Part shown: in pieces, positions 6,389-13,495 of the stretch
How the letters are laid out: each line of letters begins with the position of its first letter
Position numbering within the stretch: position 1 is the first letter of the stretch
From: CBDUBS01 sp965365445
GTDB lineage: Bacteria; Bacteroidota; Rhodothermia; Rhodothermales; DASSAV01
Reading direction: 5' to 3'
Assembly: GCA_965365445.1 (NCBI GenBank)
Contig: CBDUBS010000073.1
Span: 1 to 16,132, forward strand
Length of the DNA stretch: 16,132 nucleotides
The notes under the pieces: generated by a model
What the model was told of the DNA's origin: nothing
What the model saw: only the letters and a program-made list of their open reading frames with translations
Database searches by the model: none
Translations under genes and position numbers: made by a program

Positions 6389-7213
6389 ATGAATATCCTC
6401 GAACAGATTCTACGCGATACGGCCGCACTGGTGGCGCGCCGAAAAGTCACCGCGCCGGTCGAAATGCTGAAGGATCAGCCGTATTTCGACAGCCCCGCCC
6501 TCGGATTGGCCCGGTCGTTACGCGGGGAACGTCTGGGGGTCATTGCGGAGTTGAAAAAGGCGTCTCCCTCCCGAGGCGTCATTCGGGCGGATTTCGACGT
6601 CAGGGAGCTGGCGATACAGTACAAGCTGGGCGGCGCATCCGCCATATCGGTGCTCACGGAGCCCGGTTACTTCGCCGGGTCGTTACAGAACCTGGCTCTG
6701 GCAAGGCGAACCGTTGACCTGCCGCTGCTTCGGAAAGACTTCGTGCTCGACCGTTACCAGTTGTTCGAGGCGCGGGCATACGGAGCCGACGCGGTATTGC
6801 TGATAGCCGCCGCCCTCGATCCGGCGCATCTGGCCGATCTGTACGAAGAAGCCTGTGAAATGGGCCTGAGTTGCCTCGTGGAAGTCCATTCGACCGACGA
6901 ACTGGACGGACTCGACCTCGACCGGATCGAGATCATCGGCGTGAACAACCGGGATCTGAAAACCTTCCAGGGGGACATCAATCGCTCGCTGGACGTATTC
7001 GCTCACCTGCCCCGCCATACCGTGCGCGTTTCCGAAAGCGGCCTCCGCCGCCCCGAAACGCTGGCCCACCTCCGCCGGAACGGAGCCGACGCGGTTCTCA
7101 TCGGCGAGACGTTCATGACGGCGCGGCGCCCCGGAGAGGCGTTGAGCCTTCTCTGCGGCGAAACCGAAGCCCTCTTGTCGTCAACCCTGCCGCCGCTCCG
7201 ACTCGTCGGCTGA
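6389..7213 (+). CDS. trpC: Indole-3-glycerol-phosphate synthase
   Basis: Closes the indole ring: converts 1-(o-carboxyphenylamino)-deoxyribulose 5-phosphate to indole-3-glycerol phosphate with loss of CO2 and water. It is a (beta/alpha)8 barrel of 274 residues. The expected catalytic residues can be placed: Glu54 and Lys56 in AELKKASPSRG, Lys116 in LRKDF, Glu165 in LVEVH, Asn186 in GVNNRDL, and Glu216-Ser217 in VSESGL. The phosphate-binding end DAVLIGETFM is intact. It is a separate gene, not fused to trpF as in enterobacteria, and starts 24 bases after trpD. No ribosome binding site is visible. Confidence 0.97.
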   Translation: MNILEQILRDTAALVARRKVTAPVEMLKDQPYFDSPALGLARSLRGERLGVIAELKKASPSRGVIRADFDVRELAIQYKLGGASAISVLTEPGYFAGSLQNLALARRTVDLPLLRKDFVLDRYQLFEARAYGADAVLLIAAALDPAHLADLYEEACEMGLSCLVEVHSTDELDGLDLDRIEIIGVNNRDLKTFQGDINRSLDVFAHLPRHTVRVSESGLRRPETLAHLRRNGADAVLIGETFMTARRPGEALSLLCGETEALLSSTLPPLRLVG

Positions 7214-7227
7214 TCCATACGCAACCC

Positions 7228-7869
7228 ATGCTTCCGAAACTTAAAATTTGCGGCATTACCACCCTCGAGGATGCGAGGTACTGCGCAGGGGCCGGAGCCG
7301 ACTTCCTGGGATTCATCCAGTACGAACTCAGCCCCCGATACATCGACCCGCCCCGGGCGCGGGAGATCATCGAATGGGTACAGGGGCCCGAAACGGTCGG
7401 GGTATTCGTCAACGAATCGACCGATTCAGTCAACCGGATCGCAGGGGAGGCCGGGTTCAGCATGGTGCAGCTTCACGGCGCGGAAACGCCCGACCAGTGC
7501 GCCCGCATCGAGCGGCCCGTCATCAAGGCATTCCGGGTGGTGCACGATGCATCGCCTGAGCAGCTGCGTATGCTCATGGAGCCCTACCGGGACGTCGTGC
7601 AATACTTCCTGCTCGATACGTTTCACACCAGCCTGTGGGGAGGCACCGGCGAATCGTTCAACTGGCGCCTTGCCCGGTACCTGGCCGAGGACTTTCCGGT
7701 ACTCCTTGCCGGAGGGATAGACGCCGGCAACCTGACGACGGCGGTTGAAACCATGCGTCCGCTGGGCATCGACGTATCCAGCAGCCTGGAGTCGTCGCCG
7801 GGCGTCAAAGACCTCGATAAACTGGCCCTTTTCTTCGAAACGTTCCATAGCCTCGCGGACGGTCGATAA
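7228..7869 (+). CDS. trpF: Phosphoribosylanthranilate isomerase
   Basis: Amadori isomerisation of N-(5'-phosphoribosyl)anthranilate to the TrpC substrate. ATG 7228 gives 213 residues, normal for TrpF; the open frame extends further upstream but only inside trpC. The general base Cys8 sits in KICGIT, Arg37 in SPRYI, the general acid Asp130 in FLLDT, and QLHG is at 81-84. Phosphate-binding segments are GGTG (138-141) and the GIDVSSSLESSPGVKD stretch (180-195). Some positions differ from the common consensus (GGIDAGN rather than GGLxPxNV), but no catalytic residue is missing. It starts 14 bases after trpC. Confidence 0.95.
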   Translation: MLPKLKICGITTLEDARYCAGAGADFLGFIQYELSPRYIDPPRAREIIEWVQGPETVGVFVNESTDSVNRIAGEAGFSMVQLHGAETPDQCARIERPVIKAFRVVHDASPEQLRMLMEPYRDVVQYFLLDTFHTSLWGGTGESFNWRLARYLAEDFPVLLAGGIDAGNLTTAVETMRPLGIDVSSSLESSPGVKDLDKLALFFETFHSLADGR

Positions 7870-7899
7870 GGCCGGGTACGCTCGCACATTCCTCCTCTT

Positions 7900-9114
7900 A
7901 TGCATACTGAGCTTCCTGTACCCTTTTCCGGCCCGTTGCCGGACGAGCGAGGGCACTTCGGCCCCTACGGGGGCGCTTTCGTTCCCGAAACCCTCGTACC
8001 GGCCCTGCGCGCCCTGAACGCCGAATACCGCCGGGCGCTTGCCGATCCTTCGTTTTCGGCTGAATACCATCGGCTACTGGCCGAATACGTCGGCCGCCCG
8101 ACACCGCTCACCCGGTGCGACAGACTCACCGAACATCTCGGCGGGGCGACCATTTACCTGAAACGGGAGGACCTCTGCCATACGGGCGCGCACAAAATAA
8201 ACAACACAATCGGCCAGGTGTTGCTGGCGCTTCGCATGGGTAAACGCCGCATCATTGCGGAAACCGGAGCCGGTCAGCACGGCGTGGCTACGGCAACGGT
8301 GTGCGCTCGCTTTGGTTTGCCGTGCGTGGTCTACATGGGCGAGGAAGACATCGCCCGGCAGCACCTGAACGTCCTGCGTATGGAGTTGCTCGGGGCGGAG
8401 GTCCGCCCCGTTACAAACGGCACGCGCACCTTGAAGGACGCCACCAGCGAGGCCATCCGCGACTGGGTTACCAATCCCTCGGATACGTTTTACATCATCG
8501 GGTCGGTCGTGGGGCCGCACCCCTATCCGGCAATGGTGCGCGATTTCCAGCGGGTCATAGGCGACGAGGTGCGCAACCAGCTGGCCGAAAGGGAGGGCCG
8601 GGAGCTTCCGGACGCCGTTGTGGCGTGCGTGGGCGGCGGGTCCAACGCGATGGGCATATTCTATCCCTTCCTCGCCGACGAATCAGTGGCGTTGTACGGC
8701 ATCGAAGCGGCCGGCGAGGGCCTTTCGGCACGCCATGCCGCCACCCTGAGCCGGGGCGAGCCGGGAGTCCTGCACGGCGCCATGAGCTACCTGTTACAGG
8801 ACGAAGAGGGACAGGTGGAACATGCCCATTCCATCTCCGCCGGGCTCGACTACCCCGGCGTCGGGCCGGAACACGCATTTCTGAAAGATGCCGGGCGGGT
8901 CCGCTACGAGTCGGTGACGGACACCGAATCATTGCAAGGCGTGCGCCTGCTCGCCCGAACGGAGGGCATCATCCCCGCCCTGGAAAGCGCACACGCCATC
9001 GCCTTTTTGCGTCGCCTGGCCCCCGATCTGCCTCCCGACAGGGTGATCGTCGTAAACTGCTCAGGTCGCGGCGATAAGGATATGGAAACCATCGCTTCCC
9101 GACTAACCGAGTAA
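7900..9114 (+). CDS. trpB: Tryptophan synthase beta chain
   Basis: PLP enzyme that condenses indole with serine to form tryptophan, working in an alpha2-beta2 complex with TrpA and receiving indole through a tunnel. The product is 404 residues, TrpB1-type length. The PLP Schiff-base lysine is Lys99 in HTGAHKINN. Other signatures are GRPTPL, ETGAGQHGVATAT, the phosphate-binding GGGSNAMG, EGIIPALESAHA and the C-terminal NCSGRGDKD. The N terminus RGHFGPYGGAFVPETL is typical of the TrpA-dependent form. ATG 7900 lies 30 bases after trpF. Confidence 0.98.
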   Translation: MHTELPVPFSGPLPDERGHFGPYGGAFVPETLVPALRALNAEYRRALADPSFSAEYHRLLAEYVGRPTPLTRCDRLTEHLGGATIYLKREDLCHTGAHKINNTIGQVLLALRMGKRRIIAETGAGQHGVATATVCARFGLPCVVYMGEEDIARQHLNVLRMELLGAEVRPVTNGTRTLKDATSEAIRDWVTNPSDTFYIIGSVVGPHPYPAMVRDFQRVIGDEVRNQLAEREGRELPDAVVACVGGGSNAMGIFYPFLADESVALYGIEAAGEGLSARHAATLSRGEPGVLHGAMSYLLQDEEGQVEHAHSISAGLDYPGVGPEHAFLKDAGRVRYESVTDTESLQGVRLLARTEGIIPALESAHAIAFLRRLAPDLPPDRVIVVNCSGRGDKDMETIASRLTE

Positions 9115-9136
9115 CCACGCAATCCACGTATTCATC

Positions 9137-9958
9137 ATGTCGTCCGTTCAATCGGCCATCCGGGCCGCCAACAACCGGGGCGAGAAGGCCATGGGGCTGT
9201 TCCTGACCAACGGTTTCCCCGACCCCGATAGCACCCTGCCCCTGCTGGATACACTCGCACGATCCGGAGCCGATTTTATCGAACTGGGTATGCCGTTCAG
9301 CGATCCCCTGGCGGAAGGGCGGCCCGTCCAGCGAGCCAGCGAGCGAGCATTGCGGCAGGGCGTGCGAATGAAGGACACACTCGCTACGGCCGAACGTTTT
9401 CGCTCGCGCAACGATACACCCGTTCTCCTAATGGGGTACATAAACCCCATATTCCACTATGGGCTGAGCAACTTTTGCCGGGATGCCCGGTCATCAGGTA
9501 TAAGCGGCCTGATTCTCCCGGACGTTCCGCTGGAGGAAGGCCGGGATATTGAAACCGAAGCCGAGCGGCACGGACTGGAGCTGGTCTACCTCATTGCGCC
9601 GACGACACCCCCGGAACGGGTGGCGGAAATAGACGAGCGGGCCCGCGGTTTCGTCTACGCCGTGTCGGTTACCGGAATCACCGGCAGCGGTCTCGGTGAG
9701 ATCGAATCGGTGGAGCGGTACCTGGAATCCGCCCGGAGCATCGTGCGTCGCAACCCGCTCATGGTCGGGTTCGGCATACGCACGCACGACGACGCCCGGC
9801 GCCTCAGCCGCCATACGGACGGATTCATCGTCGGCTCAGCGCTCATCGACGAAATCGAACGCCGGTGGGATCAGGAAAATGCGTCGTTGGAAGATCGCCT
9901 GGAGTCGATCGGTGAGTTTGCACGTCGCCTGAAGTATGGCACACTAAGTGCTTTATAA
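9137..9958 (+). CDS. trpA: Tryptophan synthase alpha chain (Glu at catalytic position 60)
   Basis: Cleaves indole-3-glycerol phosphate to indole and glyceraldehyde 3-phosphate and hands indole to TrpB. It is a 273-residue (beta/alpha)8 barrel. ELGMPFSDPL contains the catalytic Glu49. The next loop reads AEGRPVQ, where E. coli and Salmonella have ADGPTIQ, so the second catalytic residue, Asp60, is Glu60, and Pro62-Thr63 are Arg62-Pro63. The alignment needs no gap. The remaining signatures are normal: LMGYINPIFHYG, LILPDVPLEE, YAVSVTGITG and VGFGIR. The gene is intact and in frame, so the change is likely a lineage variant rather than decay. It starts 22 bases after trpB, and its stop lies within a stem-loop (9938-9977). 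It is the last gene of the operon. Confidence 0.96.
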   Translation: MSSVQSAIRAANNRGEKAMGLFLTNGFPDPDSTLPLLDTLARSGADFIELGMPFSDPLAEGRPVQRASERALRQGVRMKDTLATAERFRSRNDTPVLLMGYINPIFHYGLSNFCRDARSSGISGLILPDVPLEEGRDIETEAERHGLELVYLIAPTTPPERVAEIDERARGFVYAVSVTGITGSGLGEIESVERYLESARSIVRRNPLMVGFGIRTHDDARRLSRHTDGFIVGSALIDEIERRWDQENASLEDRLESIGEFARRLKYGTLSAL

Positions 9959-9977
9959 TGAATGCTTAGTGGATGCC
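9938..9977 (+). terminator. Stem-loop over the trpA stop codon, possible end of the trp operon
   Basis: CACTAAG at 9942-9948 is a perfect inverted repeat of CTTAGTG at 9965-9971. The stem extends outward with GGCA 9938-9941 to TGCC 9974-9977 past a 2-base bulge, and two G-U pairs extend it inward. The TAA of trpA falls in the loop. No T tract follows, so it could be an RNA-stabilising 3' hairpin rather than an intrinsic terminator. Confidence 0.4.
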
Positions 9978-10110
9978 TGATGTTGTGTTCGGTGGTTGAG
10001 CCGGCTAAAACGTTGCGCGTCGTGGGTCCGTCGTCATCGTAGAAGAACCCTCGGCAAGGCGGTGTGTAAAAGGGTATGGCAGCCACGTCTCCGAATCAAA
10101 GTCTGACCGT

Positions 10111-11274
10111 ATGATGAGCATGAACAGCAATTACTCGATGCCGCGCGCGCTCCGGTGGCCCGGTCGCGCCGGGACCATCCTATGGGTATGTTTCGGTGCG
10201 TGGCTGGCCTCCGGTTGCGAAATGACCGGCGACTACCGCCCGGATGCCGTCGGAAAGGACGGGCTGCTGACGGTCGTGCTCGACTCGTCTCACTGGAACG
10301 GTCCGGTGGGAGAGGCGGTGCAGAACTATGTAGCTCCTTACATCGCTACGCTCCCGGGTTCAGAACGCCAGTTCGAATTACGGGTTATGGATATATCGAA
10401 ACGATTCGAGGAAATCACGGCGCAAAAAAACGTGCTCATCGTCGGCGCCCTGAGCGACACCACCGCCGAGGCGAGGTTCCTCAAGTCGCGTCTGCCTGAG
10501 GGAGGAGCAGACGTCCTTCAGGACCGCAGCGGCATCGTGGTGGAAAGGCCCAACCTGTGGCGGCGCAATCAAATGGTCGTGTACGTCATGGCGTCTACCC
10601 CGCAGAAGCTGATCGAGACGCTACAGGAAAAAGGCCGGGATGTTCGGTATGTATACAACCAGGTGCTCCGTTCGCGGCTCGAACAGAATATGTTTGAAAA
10701 AGGCAGGCAGGAACCCGTCGAGGAGCAGCTGATGGAAAAACACGGCTTCGCCGTGAACGTCCAGCACGACTACTTCGTAGCCGTCGATACCACCAACTTC
10801 GTGTGGCTCCGGCGGGTGCTGTCGGATACCTGGCGCAGCTTCTTCATTCATTACATCGAGGATGCCAACCCGGCGGCGCTCGATCCGGAATGGATTTATT
10901 CCGTTCAGGATTCCCTTCTCCAGACGTATATTCAGGGCACGCTCGGCGGATTCGTGCAAATCGACCGGCGCAGGCCGCTGGAAACGGAAAACATCAATTT
11001 CCTGGGCCGGTACGGATTCGAAACGCGCGGGTTATGGCACATGGTTCAGCCTCGCGAGGATGGAACCCTGGCCGAGTTCGGCATGGGCGGCCCATTCGTG
11101 TCGTACGCATTCTACGACGAGCCGAGCGGCCGGATTTACCTGATGAACGGACTGGTTTTCGCGCCGGGCCACGACAAACGTGAATTCGTCCGGCAGCTCG
11201 AAGTCGTTGCTCATACCTTCCGGACTCGCGCCGAAGCAGCCCGGCCCGAGGGACAGGTTGCCGCCGGATTGTGA
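10111..11274 (+). CDS. DUF4837-like lipoprotein
   Basis: A 387-residue exported lipoprotein of unknown function. The N terminus has positive residues, a hydrophobic stretch (GTILWVCFGAWLASG, about 21-35) and a lipobox LASGC with Cys36 as the lipidated residue. The mature part is about 350 residues. Features such as the early VVLDSSHWNGPVGEAVQNYV and the repeated LWRRNQMVVYVMA, GFAVNVQHDYF and FGMGGPFVSYAFYDEPSGRIYLMNGLVFAPGHDKREFVRQLE resemble the Bacteroidota-specific family DUF4837. The family name is from memory of its pattern, not a search. Several in-frame Met codons (1, 2, 4, 10) could be the start. All keep the signal peptide, and ATG 10111 is the longest. It is separated from trpA by 152 bases, so it is probably outside the trp operon. 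Confidence 0.8.
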   Translation: MMSMNSNYSMPRALRWPGRAGTILWVCFGAWLASGCEMTGDYRPDAVGKDGLLTVVLDSSHWNGPVGEAVQNYVAPYIATLPGSERQFELRVMDISKRFEEITAQKNVLIVGALSDTTAEARFLKSRLPEGGADVLQDRSGIVVERPNLWRRNQMVVYVMASTPQKLIETLQEKGRDVRYVYNQVLRSRLEQNMFEKGRQEPVEEQLMEKHGFAVNVQHDYFVAVDTTNFVWLRRVLSDTWRSFFIHYIEDANPAALDPEWIYSVQDSLLQTYIQGTLGGFVQIDRRRPLETENINFLGRYGFETRGLWHMVQPREDGTLAEFGMGGPFVSYAFYDEPSGRIYLMNGLVFAPGHDKREFVRQLEVVAHTFRTRAEAARPEGQVAAGL

Positions 11275-11386
11275 GTGCCGCAACGCTGCGGATCGGAATG
11301 AGTCGGGTTTGCTCTCCTGTAAACGGAGAATGGAACTCTCACGGCCTGTCCATCCTTTTTTCTGCTTCTCTGTTTAACCATACACC

Positions 11387-12289
11387 ATGACTGCTGAAGT
11401 TTCCAATACGACGTCATCCGTCCTTCGGCTCGGTCTGCCCAAAGGCAGCCTGCAGCAAGCCACCTTCGAACTGCTCGACCGGGCGGGATACCACTTCGGT
11501 ATTCGCGAGCGATCCTACCTCCCCTCCATCGATGACGACGAATTATCCGCAATGCTCGTACGCGCACAGGAGATCGCACGGTACGTTCAGGAGGGGGTGT
11601 TCGATGCGGGCATCACCGGACGCGACTGGGTGATCGAAACGGACGCCGAGGTCGTCAAGGTGGCGGATCTGATATATTCCAAAGCTTCCATGCGGCCGGT
11701 CCGCTGGGTGCTGGCCGTTCCCGAGAGCTCCTCCATCCATTCCGTAAAGGACCTTCAGGGCCTGCGTATCGCAACGGAGGTGGTGAACATCACACGGAAG
11801 TGGCTGGAGCAACACGGGGTGCAGGCGGACGTCGAGTTTTCCTGGGGGGCTACGGAAGCCAAATGCCCGGAGTTGGTGGATGCCATCGTAGAGGTGACGG
11901 AAACGGGTTCTTCGCTGCGTGCCAACAAGTTGCGCATCGTGGAAACCCTTATGGAGTCGAACACGCAGCTCATCGCCAATCAGGAAGCCTGGGCCGACCC
12001 GTGGAAGCGGATGAAGATCGAAAATATCGCGATGCTCATGCAGGGAGCCATCCGGGCGGAAGGACGGGTAGGGCTGAAGATGAACGCCCGTCGGGATGCG
12101 CTGCCTTATATAACCGGTCTGCTTCCCGCCCTGCGGCGGCCTACGGTATCCCCGTTGGCCGGAGATGAGGAATGGGTAGCCATCGAGACGGTCATCGAGG
12201 AAAAGGAGGTGCGCAAGCTCATCCCGGAGTTGAAACGGGCCGGGGCGGAAGGCATTATCGAATACATGCTCAATAAAATCCTTCCCTGA
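11387..12289 (+). CDS. hisG: ATP phosphoribosyltransferase, long form
   Basis: First step of histidine biosynthesis: condenses ATP with PRPP to phosphoribosyl-ATP. The product is 300 residues. The catalytic two-lobed domain shows LGLPKGSL near the N terminus, VFDAGITGRDWV, and the PRPP loop VDAIVEVTETGSSLRAN. From about residue 220 the ACT-like regulatory domain follows (VGLKMNARRD, ALRRPTVSPLAG, EWVAIETVIEEKEVRKLIPELK, GAEGIIEYMLNKILP). That domain marks the long form HisG, which is inhibited by histidine directly and needs no HisZ partner. No other his gene is in the window. The start ATG 11387 lies 112 bases after the lipoprotein gene, with no Shine-Dalgarno. Confidence 0.97.
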   Translation: MTAEVSNTTSSVLRLGLPKGSLQQATFELLDRAGYHFGIRERSYLPSIDDDELSAMLVRAQEIARYVQEGVFDAGITGRDWVIETDAEVVKVADLIYSKASMRPVRWVLAVPESSSIHSVKDLQGLRIATEVVNITRKWLEQHGVQADVEFSWGATEAKCPELVDAIVEVTETGSSLRANKLRIVETLMESNTQLIANQEAWADPWKRMKIENIAMLMQGAIRAEGRVGLKMNARRDALPYITGLLPALRRPTVSPLAGDEEWVAIETVIEEKEVRKLIPELKRAGAEGIIEYMLNKILP

Positions 12290-12359
12290 CGCGCCGGCTG
12301 GTTAGGGAGCGGCAAGGTTCTATCTCGCCCCGTCCTGCCCAAATCAAATGGGTCGGCCG

Positions 12360-12395
12360 TTTTGATGTCAGGTATCTTCACGGCAGACATCGAAA
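12360..12395. terminator. Hairpin between convergent hisG and SDR gene
   Basis: Bases 12360-12369 (TTTTGATGTC) pair with 12386-12395 (GACATCGAAA): nine Watson-Crick pairs plus one T-G wobble, with a 16-base loop. It lies between the 3' ends of two convergent genes, where a shared bidirectional terminator is expected. A competing stem (12343-12351 with 12357-12366) overlaps it. Neither has a clean T tract on either strand, so the terminator reading is tentative. Confidence 0.35.
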
Positions 12396-12443
12396 CGGTG
12401 CGCCGCCCCGATCATCTCCGATTCCCTATCGAACAAGCATGAA

Positions 12444-13238
12444 TCACGGAGCGGGTTGAAGTGGGTCGGGATACAGAAACGAGTACCCCAATACGGCCTT
12501 CAGCCTTTCATTCGAGACGGTTTTCCCCGACGGGTGTTCCGAGGGCGTGAATTCGGGCGGCGTCAATCCCAGCCGTTGGGCCATAGCGGAGTAGAACGAA
12601 GCGCGTACGGGGTGTACGTCGGAGCAGACGTTAAACACGCCGTGCAGATCGGGGCGAGCCAGGATGCATTCGATGACACGCAGCACGTCATCCCGGTGAA
12701 CCAGGTTTACGGGCGCCTGTCCTCCTTCCAGCCCCGTTCGCCCCGCCAGGAAGCGGCCGGGCTGCCGGTCGTACCCATAAAGGCCCCCGAGCCGAAGCAC
12801 CACCGTGGACGGCTCGCTCTCTTCAAGCAGCAGCCGTTCCGCCGGTACCATTTCTGAATCCTCCCGGACCGGACTCTCCTCCGTTACCTCGCCGCCGTCC
12901 GGTTCATAAACCGACGTGGAGCTTGCCAGGATAATGCGTTTAACCCCTTCACCCCGGAGCCTATCCCGTACCAGACGTATCCGCCGGATGTAGCCGGGCC
13001 CGTTTCTACGGGGCGGGATGTTAATGAAAAGGAGATCCGTATCGAAAAAAGCCCGGCGCTCACCGGCCATCTCATCATCCCCGAGCTGCAGCAGGTAGGG
13101 CTCGATCCCGGCTTCTTGCAGGTGGGGAAGCTTCTCCAGTGTCGTAGTGGAGCCTTTTACGTACCACCCGTTCGCGGCCAGGCGGGCTCCGAGAGGCAGG
13201 CCGAGCCAGCCGCAGCCGAGTATCGAGACGGTTTCCAT
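12444..13238 (-). CDS. Atypical SDR / NAD-dependent epimerase-like protein
   Basis: A 264-residue Rossmann-fold protein, transcribed convergently to hisG and divergently from murJ. The nucleotide-binding loop is ILGCGWLGLPLGARL near the N terminus (GCGWLG, residues 8-13), followed by a KGSTTT basic/Thr strand end that suggests NADP. The middle shows LASSTSVYEPDGGEVTEESPV (about 105-124) and VLRLGGLYGYDRQPGRFL, typical of extended SDRs. The usual catalytic YxxxK is absent: where it should fall the sequence reads VPAERLLLEE (131-140). This matches the YeeZ-like group of SDRs, whose substrates are unknown. It may be a binding or redox-sensing protein rather than an epimerase. Product assignment beyond the fold is not supported. 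Confidence 0.85.
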   Translation of the reverse strand: METVSILGCGWLGLPLGARLAANGWYVKGSTTTLEKLPHLQEAGIEPYLLQLGDDEMAGERRAFFDTDLLFINIPPRRNGPGYIRRIRLVRDRLRGEGVKRIILASSTSVYEPDGGEVTEESPVREDSEMVPAERLLLEESEPSTVVLRLGGLYGYDRQPGRFLAGRTGLEGGQAPVNLVHRDDVLRVIECILARPDLHGVFNVCSDVHPVRASFYSAMAQRLGLTPPEFTPSEHPSGKTVSNERLKAVLGYSFLYPDPLQPAP

Positions 13239-13495
13239 AGCTGTATCGCCGTGTGTATTTCCAGTTTCGAGACGTTTACCTGCTCACCCATCCCGCTCAA
13301 CGAACGGCGAGCACCTGAAAAACAATGGCGGACAAAATATTACGTTCCGGAGCGTGCTTCACGATCCCGGAGCCCGTACTATTTACCCCCGAAAAGAATA
13401 ATCTGTTCGCACGTGCACAGTGCATTCCTCCTGTCCAATTTCGGGACGCCGCCGTCCTTCGACGAAAGGGTAGGCTCTCGTTGTCCATAGGAAGT
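13239..13495. other. Divergent intergenic region between the SDR gene and murJ
   Basis: This 257-base stretch must carry the promoters of both the minus-strand SDR gene and murJ. An AT-rich pocket lies around 13319-13345 and a short perfect inverted repeat, TGCACAGTGCA, at 13414-13424. I cannot match a convincing TTG/TAnnTTTG promoter in either direction and see no RNA gene. The murJ frame is open through most of it, by chance as far as I can tell. Confidence 0.5.

Noticed and set aside
9959..10110. Small ORFs in the trpA-lipoprotein spacer
   Set aside because: The ORFs are at most about 20 codons, without motif, ribosome binding site or special composition.
11330..11377. 15-codon ORF before hisG as a histidine leader peptide
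   Set aside because: It contains a single His codon, no His run, and the hairpins around it are weak.
13325..13495. 57-codon N-terminal extension of murJ
   Set aside because: The residues are polar and unlike any MurJ N terminus; the conserved block begins soon after ATG 13496.
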